Below are positions 15,930 to 25,124 of a stretch of 41,706 nt of DNA, piece by piece. Source of the stretch: JAQVUB01 sp033809415 (GTDB taxonomy: Bacteria > Verrucomicrobiota > Lentisphaeria > Oligosphaerales > Oligosphaeraceae); assembly GCA_033809415.1 (NCBI GenBank), contig JAPXLT010000002.1, positions 1 through 41,706 on the forward strand. The letters are read 5' to 3'. The notes below the pieces were generated by a model, which was not told where the DNA came from, searched no databases, and worked only from the letters and a program-made list of their open reading frames with translations. Made by a program: the position numbers and the translations under genes. Position 1 is the stretch's first letter. Every line of letters begins with the position of its first letter.

Positions 15930-18740
15930 TCAATCCTCGTCCGGCTCGCGATTGCCGAGCCAATACAGCCAATAACCGTGTCCGGGCAGCAGTTCCTTTG
16001 CCGGGTAGAAATGGTCTTTGCGCCAGCCCCAGTCAACCGGGCCTATGTCCGACATATTCTGGTATAGCGGACCTACAAAATTCCAGCGCTGCTTCAGGTG
16101 AAAGTCCTCAGCTTCCAGAGCCGTGCCGGACAGTGTGATTTCATCCATTCCCTGGCAAAAAAGCCAACATGCCTGAGCGGCGGTCAAATCGCTGTTGAAC
16201 ACATAGGTTTTGTTTTTTGCATCCAGGGTCATCACCTTTTTATTCAGCAGCTTCTCCTTTGACTCGTCGTCAAGATTCAGATTGATATCAATCAGGTTCC
16301 AGCCGTCCGCGAGCTGATAGGTGTAGGAATAAATTGCCCGGATGGTGGCGGCGGCGGTGATGTTTTGAAAATCGCCGTCCCAACCCACGAAAGACCAACC
16401 CGGTTTCACGTCAAATTCCGGCTCTTCAGCGTCCATTCCCTCTAAGATTTCTTGCTGCAAAGCTCCGCCGCCGGTTCGAGCGCCTGGTCCGCCCAAGCAG
16501 AAGTTTACGATATATTTAGAAGCCCACTTGGCGTAAAGGGTGTATTCGTTAGTCAGCAGCGGCACCTGCGTTTCATCATCGACCTGGGTGTCATCTTCCG
16601 TCCACCATCCTGCGAAGTCAAAGCCTTCGCGATCCGCTGTGGGTAGTTCGCCATAGGGAAATCCGGCATTGTAGGTTTGCTCTGCTATGCCGGGTGTTCC
16701 GCCATTGCCATCGAAGTTGACTTTGTTGGTCCATACCGCGGTTGGACGACCGCCATACTCTTCGCCCCAACCCTCAGTGCCGTATATGTAGTAGACGGTA
16801 AAGGCATAACCCGAAAATACATTGGGGGCAAGCTCGGGTGGGACGCCGGTAAAGTAGATGCCTGAAAGGTTTGCACAGTTGTCAAACGCAATATTCCCAA
16901 TGCTGGTTAAGTTGTCGCCAATCACCACCACACTGGTGAGGCTGTTGCAGTAGGAAAACGCATATTCACCAATGCTGGTAACGCTGTCGGGAATCTCCAT
17001 ATTGGTGAGGCTGTTGCAGTTGTAAAACGCACCTCTCCCAATTTTGGTCACGCTACCTGGAATAACCACCTTAGTGAGGCCATAGCAACTGGCAAACGCC
17101 GACTCTTCAATGCTGGTAATGCTGTTGGAAATCACCAGCTCGGTGAGGCCAAAGCAGCCGGCAAACGCCGATCCCCCGATGCTCTGCACGCTGTCGGGAA
17201 TCACCACCTTAGTGAGGCTGCTGCAGAGGTAAAACGCTTCCCTTCCAATGCTGGTCACGCTGTTGGGAATCACCACCTTGGTAAGGCTGCGGCAGTAGTG
17301 AAATACTTCATCCTCGATGCTGGTCACGCCGTCGGGGATTACCAGCTCGGTGGCGAGGCTGGTGCAGTAGGAAAACGCATACTTTCCAATGCTGGTCACG
17401 CTGGCGGGAATCTCCATCTCGACAAGGTTGGAGCAGTAGTAAAACGCATACCCCCCAATGCTCTGCACGCTGTTTCCAATCACCACGCTGGCAAGGTTGG
17501 AGCAGTCGTAAAATGCATACCACCCAATGCTGGTCACGCTGTCGGGAATCACCACCTCGGCAAGGCTGCGGCAGCCGTAAAACGCCGATCCCCCGATGCT
17601 GGTCACGCTGTTTCCAATCACCACGCTGGCAAGGTTGGAGCAGCGGTCAAACGTCGAATATTCGATGCTGGTCACGCCGTTGGGGATCACCACGCTGGCA
17701 AGTTTGTAGCAGTAGGCAAACGCATACTCCCTAATGCTGGTCACGCTGTTTCCAATCACCACGCTGGCAAGGTTGGAGCAGCGGGCAAACGCCGACTCTC
17801 CAATGCTGGTCACGCCGTCGGGAATCACCACCTCGGTGAGGCTGGTGCAGCCGGTAAACGCACACTCTCCAATGCTGGTCACGCCGTCGGGGATCTCCAC
17901 CTCGGCAAGACTGGAGCAATAGTAAAATGCATACCCCCCGATGCTGGTCACGCTGTTGGGAATCACCACGCTGGCAAGTTTAGAGCATTCGCTAAACGTA
18001 CCTTTCTCAATGCTGGTCACGCCGTCGGGGATCTCCACCTCGGTGAAGCTGGAGCAGCGGGCAAACGCCTCCTCCCCAATGCTGGTCACGCTGGTTGGAA
18101 TCACCACGCCGGCAAGTTTGACGCAGTAGGCAAAGGCCTCCTCTCCAATGCTGGCCACGCCATCGGGAATCACCACCTCGGTGAGAATGAAGCAGTAGCA
18201 AAACGCCCCTTTCCCGATGCTGGTCACGCCGTCGGGAATGTCCACACTGGCGAGACTGTGGCAGCCCCAAAACGTATCTTCCTCAATGCTGGTCACACCA
18301 TCAGGAATCACCACCTCGGTGAGACTGGAGCAGCCTTGAAACGCACTGTCTCCAATGCTGGTCACGCTGGGGGGAATCACCACTGCCGTAAGCCCGGAGC
18401 AATTGAAAAACGTACCATCCCCAATACTGGTCACGCTGTCGGGGATGTCCACACTGGTGAGGCTGCGGCAGTAGGAAAACGCCCAGTCCCCGACACTGGT
18501 AATGGGATATTCTCCAATTTTGTCTGGGATAACTACTTCACCACCGGGACCATTATACTTTGTGATGGTGACTTTTCCATTGTCCACTTGGTATGTATAA
18601 TCCCCCCATGTTGCTGCCAACACGGAAGGCATAATTCCAAGTGCGACAGCCAAGACAAGTGCTCCAACCCAGCCGGCACAAGAGCTTCTGGTGCCTTGAA
18701 CTACTGCTGCTGTCCAGGAAAACAGTTCTGTTGTAATCAT
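15930..18740 (-). CDS. Secreted BspA-type leucine-rich repeat protein
   Basis: A 936-residue exported protein. Signal-like segment at ~24-42 (WVGALVLAVALGIMPSVLA), then 24 tandem 23-residue repeats of the form VTSIGxxAFxxCxxLxxVVIPDS (LRR_5, BspA class), each a 69-bp DNA unit. After this come one to two InlB B/Listeria-Bacteroides-type repeats (VNFDGNGGTPG ... GWWTEDDTQ) and a ~120-residue terminal domain (DGWNLIDINLNLDDESKEKL onward, rich in Trp/Tyr). Such repeats bind host or polysaccharide surfaces; the target here is unknown. GAGGAG about 8 bases upstream supports this ATG. The antisense strand also holds a long ORF because of the 69-bp period; that is a shadow. Confidence 0.92.
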   Translation of the reverse strand: MITTELFSWTAAVVQGTRSSCAGWVGALVLAVALGIMPSVLAATWGDYTYQVDNGKVTITKYNGPGGEVVIPDKIGEYPITSVGDWAFSYCRSLTSVDIPDSVTSIGDGTFFNCSGLTAVVIPPSVTSIGDSAFQGCSSLTEVVIPDGVTSIEEDTFWGCHSLASVDIPDGVTSIGKGAFCYCFILTEVVIPDGVASIGEEAFAYCVKLAGVVIPTSVTSIGEEAFARCSSFTEVEIPDGVTSIEKGTFSECSKLASVVIPNSVTSIGGYAFYYCSSLAEVEIPDGVTSIGECAFTGCTSLTEVVIPDGVTSIGESAFARCSNLASVVIGNSVTSIREYAFAYCYKLASVVIPNGVTSIEYSTFDRCSNLASVVIGNSVTSIGGSAFYGCRSLAEVVIPDSVTSIGWYAFYDCSNLASVVIGNSVQSIGGYAFYYCSNLVEMEIPASVTSIGKYAFSYCTSLATELVIPDGVTSIEDEVFHYCRSLTKVVIPNSVTSIGREAFYLCSSLTKVVIPDSVQSIGGSAFAGCFGLTELVISNSITSIEESAFASCYGLTKVVIPGSVTKIGRGAFYNCNSLTNMEIPDSVTSIGEYAFSYCNSLTSVVVIGDNLTSIGNIAFDNCANLSGIYFTGVPPELAPNVFSGYAFTVYYIYGTEGWGEEYGGRPTAVWTNKVNFDGNGGTPGIAEQTYNAGFPYGELPTADREGFDFAGWWTEDDTQVDDETQVPLLTNEYTLYAKWASKYIVNFCLGGPGARTGGGALQQEILEGMDAEEPEFDVKPGWSFVGWDGDFQNITAAATIRAIYSYTYQLADGWNLIDINLNLDDESKEKLLNKKVMTLDAKNKTYVFNSDLTAAQACWLFCQGMDEITLSGTALEAEDFHLKQRWNFVGPLYQNMSDIGPVDWGWRKDHFYPAKELLPGHGYWLYWLGNREPDED
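16870..18530. repeat. 69-bp tandem DNA repeats inside the LRR gene
   Basis: About 24 units of 69 bp (two are 72 bp) encode the repeats. The antisense strand words AATGCTGGTCACGC and GGAATCACCACC recur nearly unchanged, so units could be gained or lost by recombination in frame. Confidence 0.9.
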
Positions 18741-18887
18741 TAGTTCAGCTCCTCACTGCCCCATTCTGCGACCGCCTTAACTTGAGAACCATTCGCCTGT
18801 TCTTGAAAAGAAGCAGCAAAGCTCAGTAAATGCGTAACCGGCACACCTTTTGCTGCCTGCGTAAATAAACAGGTTGTCTTAACGACT

Positions 18888-18916
18888 AACATAATTCTAT
18901 ATCAATTGAAAATCAA
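18888..18916 (-). promoter_or_regulatory. Possible promoter of the LRR gene
   Basis: On the minus strand TTGATT (18916-18911) and TATGTT (18893-18888) are 17 bp apart, about 150 bp upstream of the start. Both hexamers are 4/6 matches, so this is weak. The rest of 18741-18988 shows no gene. Confidence 0.35.
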
Positions 18917-18988
18917 ATCTGAGAGCAGCGTGCTGCAAAAGCAAAAGTTCTTAATCTGCAACAATCTGCGGAAAAAAAACAGTAAGTC

Positions 18989-19071
18989 GTAAGGCGTCAG
19001 TGAACCTGGGTAGGCGAGGAATTCTTTTTGAACAACGAAATGCCCCTGTCACCAAGTTACTGACGCATTAC
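18989..19071. mobile_element. MITE subfamily II, short deletion derivative (83 bp)
   Basis: Inverted ends GTAAGGCGTCAGTGAACCTGG and, inverted, GTAATGCGTCAGTAACTTGG. Flanking 8-mers AGTAAGTC (18981-18988) and AATAAGTC (19072-19079) match 7/8, a slightly decayed target duplication. Internal ATTCTTTTTGAACAACGAAATG is the complement of the right arm of the 189-bp element at 36046-36234, so this is a shortened relative. It lies 120 bp upstream of the lacI-type gene. Confidence 0.85.
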
Positions 19072-19112
19072 AATAAGTCAAAGTTATCGCCCCTCGTAGA
19101 TGAAAAAACGAT

Positions 19113-19139
19113 TTGACAAAGCTACAATGTTGGTATAAA
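19113..19139 (+). promoter_or_regulatory. Promoter of the first LacI-family gene
   Basis: TTGACA (19113-19118) and TATAAA (19134-19139), spaced 15 bp, a little short but both good hexamers. It lies 10 bp upstream of the palindromic operator. Confidence 0.55.
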
Positions 19140-19148
19140 TTTAACCTG

Positions 19149-19166
19149 AGGCGAAACGTTTCGCCT
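19149..19166. promoter_or_regulatory. LacI-type operator palindrome
   Basis: AGGCGAAACGTTTCGCCT is a perfect 18-bp palindrome with the GAAACGTTTC core typical of LacI/GalR-family operators. It lies just downstream of the -10 and 25 bp before the regulator's start, so autorepression is likely. Confidence 0.8.
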
Positions 19167-19191
19167 GAAGCTAAATCATTGGTTCAATTTA

Positions 19192-20178
19192 ATGGTTACG
19201 ATCAAGGAGATAGCCAGGACTGCGGGTGTATCGATCAGCACTGTATCGAGTGTGATAAATAACCCCGATGGTGGTTGCAAGGCTAGTTTTTCGACTCGCG
19301 AGCGCATTTTGCGCATAGCTTCGGAGTTGGATTATCAGCCTAGCAAATATGCGCGTGGTTTACGTGCTGGTCGGAGTTATTTGCTTGCTTACATTGGCAG
19401 TGGACTTTTCACCAGCATGTCTGCTGCTGCTTTAGTTGGTGCGGAGCAGCATGCTCACCGGCATGGTTACAGTCTGGTTATGACTTCCTACTCGGATTTT
19501 GCCGATTGCAGCCGTCGCATCCGGCAATTGATGCGGAACCGCATTGACGGGATGATTTTTTCAGACTACATGTCACCGGAATACGCTGAATTGTTCATGG
19601 GGGTATCCCAACGCATTCCGGTTGTCAATTTGTTTCATCATTCTCCATTGGATGACGTCCGGAGTGTTTTCGTTGATGGGGCGGCAATTGGGGTTTGCGC
19701 GGCGGAGTATCTGTTCCGTTTGGGGCATAGGAAAATTCTGATTCTGGGGCCTCGTCCGCAGTGTTGCGAAGCGTTCAAGGCTCGTTTTAACGCTTTATGC
19801 GGACGATCCGGGACGATTTTTCATTTTCCGGAGTCCATGACTTTTTCGGATGGGGAGCAGGCCTGGGATCGGATACGGCAAGAGGGGCTTGACGTGAGTG
19901 CTGTCTATGCTTATGACGATCACAATGCCGCCGGGGTGATAAATGCGGCTTTGAGGGATGGCAGGAAATTGCCGGAGGAACTTTCTGTTCTGGGTACCGA
20001 CAATTATCAGTTTTGCCAAATGATGTATCCGAAATTAAGCACGATTGCGCAGCCGCAAGAGGAACAGGGCGCGAAAGCAGTCGAATTGTTGCTGAAGATA
20101 ATCCGGAAATCTGAACCGGTAAAGGATGCGATCTTGCAACCGTCTTTAATCGAGCGGGACAGTTGCTGTAGTGTGTAG
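19192..20178 (+). CDS. LacI/GalR-family transcriptional regulator (module 1)
   Basis: A 328-residue repressor-type protein. The N-terminal HTH (TIKEIARTAGVSISTVSSVI) with the hinge-proximal YQPSKYARGLRAGRS is typical, followed by a periplasmic-binding-like effector domain (SYLLAYIGSGL ... YDDHNAAGVINAAL ... LGTDNYQ). It is followed at once by a pseudopilin and two secreted glycosidase genes, so it probably senses a sugar released by them. The 18-bp palindrome upstream is its likely site. The ribosome site is weak (AT-rich before the ATG). Effector unknown. Confidence 0.93.
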   Translation: MVTIKEIARTAGVSISTVSSVINNPDGGCKASFSTRERILRIASELDYQPSKYARGLRAGRSYLLAYIGSGLFTSMSAAALVGAEQHAHRHGYSLVMTSYSDFADCSRRIRQLMRNRIDGMIFSDYMSPEYAELFMGVSQRIPVVNLFHHSPLDDVRSVFVDGAAIGVCAAEYLFRLGHRKILILGPRPQCCEAFKARFNALCGRSGTIFHFPESMTFSDGEQAWDRIRQEGLDVSAVYAYDDHNAAGVINAALRDGRKLPEELSVLGTDNYQFCQMMYPKLSTIAQPQEEQGAKAVELLLKIIRKSEPVKDAILQPSLIERDSCCSV

Positions 20179-20211
20179 GGTGTAGGGTGTAGGGTGCAGG
20201 GTGCAGGGTGC
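20174..20211 (+). repeat. Short G-rich 7-mer array at the lacI stop codon
   Basis: GGGTGTA then GGGTGCA units beginning within the stop codon TAG (20176-20178). Five GGG runs spaced by 4 bases meet a G-quadruplex pattern. Confidence 0.85.
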
Positions 20212-20289
20212 CTGGCAAGAAGTTTTTGATTGGTCATTTCATTTTTTCTGTGTTTGAGAATGTTGTTGTAACGAAAGGGAATTTTTATC

Positions 20290-21006
20290 ATGAAAAAGTC
20301 TTTTTTCACACTTATTGAACTGCTGGTCGTGATCGCGATTATCGCTGTCCTGGCGAGCATGCTGTTGCCGGCGCTCAGCAAGGCGCGGGCGCGGGCGAAG
20401 GGGATATCCTGCGCTGCGAACTTGAAGCAATTGGGTCTGATTATGGCGATGTATAGTGACGAGTCTGATGATTTTTCTGTTCCGTCTATGATGATCCCGC
20501 AAGGCAAGACTTGGCAATTTGCTTACTGGTGCACACTGATTGAGTATTTTCATACCGGCAAGATCAGTTCTGACGGAAGCAAACCGGTTTTGACCAAGTT
20601 GTTTCTATGTCCGGGAGCGGATGCGGAATCCTATTACCAAGTCAGTTATTCTTATCCAAAATATTTTTGGCACAAGGACAAGTTGACTGATGCACACTAT
20701 AATCGAGGGTTGAAAACGACCATAGTTCGTGTTCCCTCTAAAGCGATGATGGTCAATGACTACTTTCACTCTAAAGTTGCAACGGTGGCAGGGTTTGCAC
20801 CCGTATGTGAGATTTTATATCGTGATAGCATGTTCTTCGGTTTTCAATACGCTTCACACCGCCACAACAACACGATGAATGTCCTGCATCTGGATAGCAG
20901 TGTCGTGCAAAGCCGCCGCACCGCCATTGTCAGCGGCCAGGAGCACAGTGAAATCTTCGGTGCCGACAGCTTGAAGCACATTACCCGGGACCTTTGGGGA
21001 AATTAA
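20290..21006 (+). CDS. Type II secretion-like pseudopilin (module 1)
   Basis: A 238-residue protein with the class III prepilin leader: MKKS then FFTLIELLVVIAIIAVLASM, with Glu at +5 of the mature protein, then a helix (LLPALSKARARAKGISCAANLKQLG). The C-terminal HRHNNTMNVLHLDSSVVQ resembles the H-X9-DG end of the large Planctomycetes/Lentisphaerae pseudopilin family, here with DS in place of DG. Prepilin peptidase should cleave it and it would assemble in the cell envelope. AAGGGA precedes the ATG. It lies between a LacI regulator and secreted glycosidases, an arrangement repeated at 28666-32811. Confidence 0.92.
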   Translation: MKKSFFTLIELLVVIAIIAVLASMLLPALSKARARAKGISCAANLKQLGLIMAMYSDESDDFSVPSMMIPQGKTWQFAYWCTLIEYFHTGKISSDGSKPVLTKLFLCPGADAESYYQVSYSYPKYFWHKDKLTDAHYNRGLKTTIVRVPSKAMMVNDYFHSKVATVAGFAPVCEILYRDSMFFGFQYASHRHNNTMNVLHLDSSVVQSRRTAIVSGQEHSEIFGADSLKHITRDLWGN

Positions 21007-21019
21007 TAAGATCAGAGGA

Positions 21020-24000
21020 ATGAGATTCATGTTCAGAACATTATTCTTTGCCAGCCTGCTCCTGTTCATCCAGTTTGCAAGCAGTGCCACCATCTTGCAG
21101 GTGCCGATTCTGGATCGCGAGCCTGAATTCAACGGTGATCTTGATCAGGGCGCCTGGAAACAGGCTGCTGCATTTTTCGGATTTACCGAACTGGTCAGCG
21201 GGAAAGCGGCCCAGGCGCAAACGCATCTGCGCCTGGCGGTTTATCAGGACAGCCTGTATGTGGGAGTCGGCTGCATGCTTCGGGACGGGCTTCTTCCTGT
21301 GGTGCGACACCTTGACCGTGATGGCGAAATTTATTTTGATGACAGCATCGATCTATGCCTGGCTCTGCCTGGAAAACCAGGCAATGAATATTACCAGATG
21401 AGCGTAAATGCAGCGAATGTGCGTTATGATGCTTTTCAGGTTGACCGACGCTGGGATGGAAAATGGGAGTCTGCCGTGCGCAAGGATGCAGATTCTTTTA
21501 CGATCTATTATCGAATCCCTTTTCAAGACCTGGGCTTTACTGAAATCCCTTCCGAATTATGCTTCAATATGGCGCGTTCTGTTATTGCCGGAGGGCCGGA
21601 GTATACCGTGTTCATCCGCACCAATCCGCATTCCTACTTTGGCGATGCGCAGCAAGGGGCAAGACTGCGCTTCTCAAAATCCGAGCCTTGCTTGGCTTTA
21701 CGACCAGGTGCAGAATATTACCAGGGCAAGCTGAATATCATTGCAGATACCCCACTGCTGCCGGAATCAGGTTTCATTGATGTCGTTCTGAAATTGCTGG
21801 ATCTGAGCGGAAAAGTCGTCGCCCAACAAAGCTGTCAAAATCGCTTTGACAGCAAATCCGGCGAATGCAATTTTGGCGAGCAACCCGATGGGGATTACAT
21901 CCTGGAAGCCAGCCTGGAAAAAGCCCGTGTCCATCATATACCTGCATATTACGGTGGCGGGGGCAGCGAGTTAAGCGAAGAGGCCAAAGCAGGAAAATTT
22001 CAGCCACATACTTATGTACAACACCGCTGGCCGGTCAGCATCAATAATAAGCCCGAGATTCACCTGCAAGCGAAGCTGACTGACGGCGGACGATTCCTGG
22101 AATGCCGCGTCATTCCAAAAAACCTGAGCCTGCAACCCGGGAGCAATCAGAAGTACCGTTTTTCCATCTTGTCTGAAACAGGTGAAAAGCACCGCGTCCT
22201 TAGTGAATATGCCTTTGCAACATCCGGCGAAAATTACCGTTGGGATATTTCTGAACTGAAAGAGCGGGAGCGTTACCGGCTGCTTTGTGAATTAGGCAGT
22301 GAAAATGATTGCTTGTTGCGTCAGGAGGTGAATTTCGCAACGCCATCAAAACCGGTCTGGCAGACGGAACCGCCTCAATATCCGCAAACTCAGGCCTTGC
22401 CGCCTTGGACACCTGTGCAATTGGATGGACTGACAGCCCGTGTCTGGGGTAGGGATTATGTCTTTTCAGAAACATCGCCATTGCCTGTGCAGGTCCGGTC
22501 GCAGGAAATTCCTTTGTTGGCTGCGCCGATGCGTTTTGTCTCCGGCGATCAAGCTCAGGTCTGGCGTTTGTCACAAGCTGCAAAGAAAAATGATGCCTGC
22601 ATTCGCTTCGACTGGGAAGGGGCAATTGCAGGACAAAACTGCAAGGCCTGGAGCGAGGTGTACTTTGACGGTGCGGTGCGTTTCGAGGTCGTCCTGCCGG
22701 AAAAAATGTCACTAGCTGAATTGGCTCTGGAAATACCGTACCGTTCTGATCTGGCGCGTTTTATTCACCGCGCTCCGGTGATGTTTGGCGGCATTTTCAC
22801 CACCTACAAGACTCCGGACAAGGCGGAATATCACCCCATCCGGGAAAACGTTTATGTGCTCGATGACGATGTCGGTTTATGCTGGTTTGACGGCATGCGC
22901 TTTGATTGGCCGCTGAAGCATGACCAGCAGGCCATCGGCTTGTTGCCCAAGGCGGATTCCTTTGTCGTCCGCGTGAATTATATCGATCATTTGGTCGCGG
23001 ATTCACCGGAGCGGCAGTTCTCTTTCGGGTTGCAGGCGATACCGGTGCGCCCGATGCCGGAAAAAGAACCGGCCATGCGAGTATGTTATGTAGTCAAATA
23101 TGGCGATGAGAACCCCCACCCACATCCCGCCTGGAGAGGAACTGTGGATTATCTGCCACATGGAAATTTTCAGATTGAACAAGGATGCATTGAATTCCAA
23201 ATGAAAGCGGACTTCGAGCCGCAAAGTCATTCGGAGCGCGAATTTTTCTTCCGTGCCACGCATGGTAATTATTATGTCATGGACTTGGCCTGGAATTCGC
23301 AGGACGGCATTTATGCCGAAATTTATGAATATGGCACAAAGGTAAAAATTAAGTCAGGGCTGCATCCAAAACCCGGAATATGGCATGCCATTGCGCTGAA
23401 CTGGGGCAAGGAATTCGAGCTTTTTGTCGATGGTCAAAAAGTCGCGTCCGCCAACTATCCCGGCTCCCTCAAAATCATGCCGGCCATGCTGAAGGCGGGT
23501 GGTTGCAAGGTCTTTCTGGACGCCTTGAGAATCTCCAGCCAGCCTAGGACTTCCTTATCTCTGTCAACACATGCCGACGTCGATCAATACACCTTGCTGG
23601 CAGATAATTTCGAAAAGCAGGCTTTCATTAATGGGCGCAGAGCTACTGTCCCGGATAAAATTTCCGAGGAAGCCGAATGCGGATACTTAATGCCGGATAC
23701 ACGCATCGGGCCGGGGTGTGAGGGTTTCGGCATCCTGCCGTTGAATCAGCCACTGAAAAGCCCGATTCAAGGCTATGCGGAGATGGGCGTTGATACGCTG
23801 ATCTTCCACGGCATGCAACCGATCGGGGAATCCACAGCAAGCCTGTATGTGACTGACGAGGTGCGTTTTCGCAGTTGTGTGAAGGCCATCAAGGCCAACG
23901 GGATGCGTGCTGTGATCTACACCAGCAACAGCCTGTCCAATAACGACCGAATGTGGGATACCTATGCGGACCCCTGGTTGATTGAGCCAAGGGGCATGCC

Positions 24001-24910
24001 ATTCATACCGCCAAATCGCCCCAAGGAAAGGTCCTTTCAAGCCTGCCCGCGCAGTGAATTTTTTACATATTTTGTTTATCGCATAGGAAAACTGCTCGAT
24101 ACCTATGATCTGGACGGAATCTTCTTTGACGGGCGTTCCTATGCTACGTGCAACAATCGGCAGCATGGTTGCGGCGTTCGGAATTTCGAGGGAGTTGACG
24201 TGCCCGAACGCAATATCTGGAGTGGACGCGAACGGCAGCTTCTGCTCTATCACACGGTCAAGCAACGCAATGCCTATGCGGAGGCGCACAAGTCCGGCAA
24301 CTGGGATGCTCCGGTTTGTTATCTGTGGGACGCAGCTTGGGAAGGCGAACAGTTCATGAGTACTGTCCGCGGCAATCAGAAACGCCTGGATATCTGCCCG
24401 CTGGAAGCTATGCGGGCACAAATGAACGGCTTGCCATATGGCCTGCCGACTCGTTTCACGGCGTATAACTATGCCCCGTTTACGCCGGTGGAAAATGCGA
24501 CTTTGGCTTTTGTGCATGGCACGACCTCCGCCATGACCTACCGGCTCGATGAAGCCCACTTCCTGACTCCTTACTGGAAAGTCCAGGATCAATTCGGCGC
24601 CAATTACCACAATTTTATTCCATACTGGGCCAAGGAGCCGCCGATACACGCCCCTGAGAATGATTTGATCAAAGTTTCGGCTCACCGGCGCGAATCTGCA
24701 CTGTTGTTGATGATTGCCAATTTCAATGAAGATCAGCCGCCTTTCACCGGAACTTTGCAGCTGAATCCAGCAGTGGCAACATTCAAAAAGCCCGTTGCAC
24801 GGGATGCTTTTTCAGGAATCAGCATTCCAATTCAAGCAGATGGGACGCTGACCGTGCAGAACTTGAAAAGTTTTCGCCAGACCTGGATATGGATCGAGGA
24901 GAGTAAATAG
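21020..24910 (+). CDS. Large secreted glycosidase-like protein, CBM9-like + GH123_N-like + LamG + TIM barrel
   Basis: A 1296-residue exported protein with a signal peptide at 1-~22 (RTLFFASLLLFIQFASS). Domains by eye: CBM9/DOMON-like sugar-binding fold at ~25-220 (DLDQGAWKQA, DDSIDLCLAL); linker ~230-440; DUF6067/GH123_N-like ~445-690 (RFIHRAPVMFGGI, GLCWFDGM, SFGLQAIPVRPMP); LamG-type jelly roll ~710-850; a (beta/alpha)8-like domain ~910-1210 with LDGIFFDGR near 1031-1039, whose acidic residues are catalytic candidates. Substrate unknown. It starts 13 bp after the pseudopilin gene. A tandem paralogue lacking the CBM9-like part follows. Confidence 0.85.
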   Translation: MRFMFRTLFFASLLLFIQFASSATILQVPILDREPEFNGDLDQGAWKQAAAFFGFTELVSGKAAQAQTHLRLAVYQDSLYVGVGCMLRDGLLPVVRHLDRDGEIYFDDSIDLCLALPGKPGNEYYQMSVNAANVRYDAFQVDRRWDGKWESAVRKDADSFTIYYRIPFQDLGFTEIPSELCFNMARSVIAGGPEYTVFIRTNPHSYFGDAQQGARLRFSKSEPCLALRPGAEYYQGKLNIIADTPLLPESGFIDVVLKLLDLSGKVVAQQSCQNRFDSKSGECNFGEQPDGDYILEASLEKARVHHIPAYYGGGGSELSEEAKAGKFQPHTYVQHRWPVSINNKPEIHLQAKLTDGGRFLECRVIPKNLSLQPGSNQKYRFSILSETGEKHRVLSEYAFATSGENYRWDISELKERERYRLLCELGSENDCLLRQEVNFATPSKPVWQTEPPQYPQTQALPPWTPVQLDGLTARVWGRDYVFSETSPLPVQVRSQEIPLLAAPMRFVSGDQAQVWRLSQAAKKNDACIRFDWEGAIAGQNCKAWSEVYFDGAVRFEVVLPEKMSLAELALEIPYRSDLARFIHRAPVMFGGIFTTYKTPDKAEYHPIRENVYVLDDDVGLCWFDGMRFDWPLKHDQQAIGLLPKADSFVVRVNYIDHLVADSPERQFSFGLQAIPVRPMPEKEPAMRVCYVVKYGDENPHPHPAWRGTVDYLPHGNFQIEQGCIEFQMKADFEPQSHSEREFFFRATHGNYYVMDLAWNSQDGIYAEIYEYGTKVKIKSGLHPKPGIWHAIALNWGKEFELFVDGQKVASANYPGSLKIMPAMLKAGGCKVFLDALRISSQPRTSLSLSTHADVDQYTLLADNFEKQAFINGRRATVPDKISEEAECGYLMPDTRIGPGCEGFGILPLNQPLKSPIQGYAEMGVDTLIFHGMQPIGESTASLYVTDEVRFRSCVKAIKANGMRAVIYTSNSLSNNDRMWDTYADPWLIEPRGMPFIPPNRPKERSFQACPRSEFFTYFVYRIGKLLDTYDLDGIFFDGRSYATCNNRQHGCGVRNFEGVDVPERNIWSGRERQLLLYHTVKQRNAYAEAHKSGNWDAPVCYLWDAAWEGEQFMSTVRGNQKRLDICPLEAMRAQMNGLPYGLPTRFTAYNYAPFTPVENATLAFVHGTTSAMTYRLDEAHFLTPYWKVQDQFGANYHNFIPYWAKEPPIHAPENDLIKVSAHRRESALLLMIANFNEDQPPFTGTLQLNPAVATFKKPVARDAFSGISIPIQADGTLTVQNLKSFRQTWIWIEESK

Positions 24911-24916
24911 AAGGTT

Positions 24917-25110
24917 CCAAAAAGTTTTTTTAACCACGAAAGGCACGAAAAAGCACGAACTTTTTATAGGGTTGCTGCTCATCCGTCGAAGCAGCAATCC
25001 TACAAAATTTTCCGAGTTTTCCGTGCTTTCCGTGGACAAAAAATGGGTTGTGGACGTCAGCCCGCGCCAAGTCTTTTCGTGTGGTTCGTGGTTAAAAAAT
25101 CCTTTTTAGA
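24917..25110. repeat. Hairpin intergenic element between the two paralogous glycosidase genes
   Basis: Outer inverted arms TTTTTTTAACCACGAA / TTCGTGGTTAAAAAA and an inner hairpin, TAGGGTTGCTGCT (24967-24979) with AGCAGCAATCCTA (24990-25002), one mismatch. TAAATAGA occurs at 24904-24911 and 25118-25125 and could be a target duplication, but it overlaps the stop and start contexts and may be chance. The right half recurs inverted at 28068-28133. Confidence 0.75.
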
Positions 25111-25124
25111 TGGGGGTTAAATAG

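Noticed and set aside
17298..18743. A 481-codon open frame antisense to the LRR gene (NAGHAVGNHHAGK-type repeats)
   Set aside because: It follows from the 69-bp period of the real gene; low-complexity product, no ribosome site, no family resemblance.
20174..20211. Telomere-like repeat (GGGTGTA)
   Set aside because: Only a few units inside a chromosome-like gene context; it fits the 7-mer array family.
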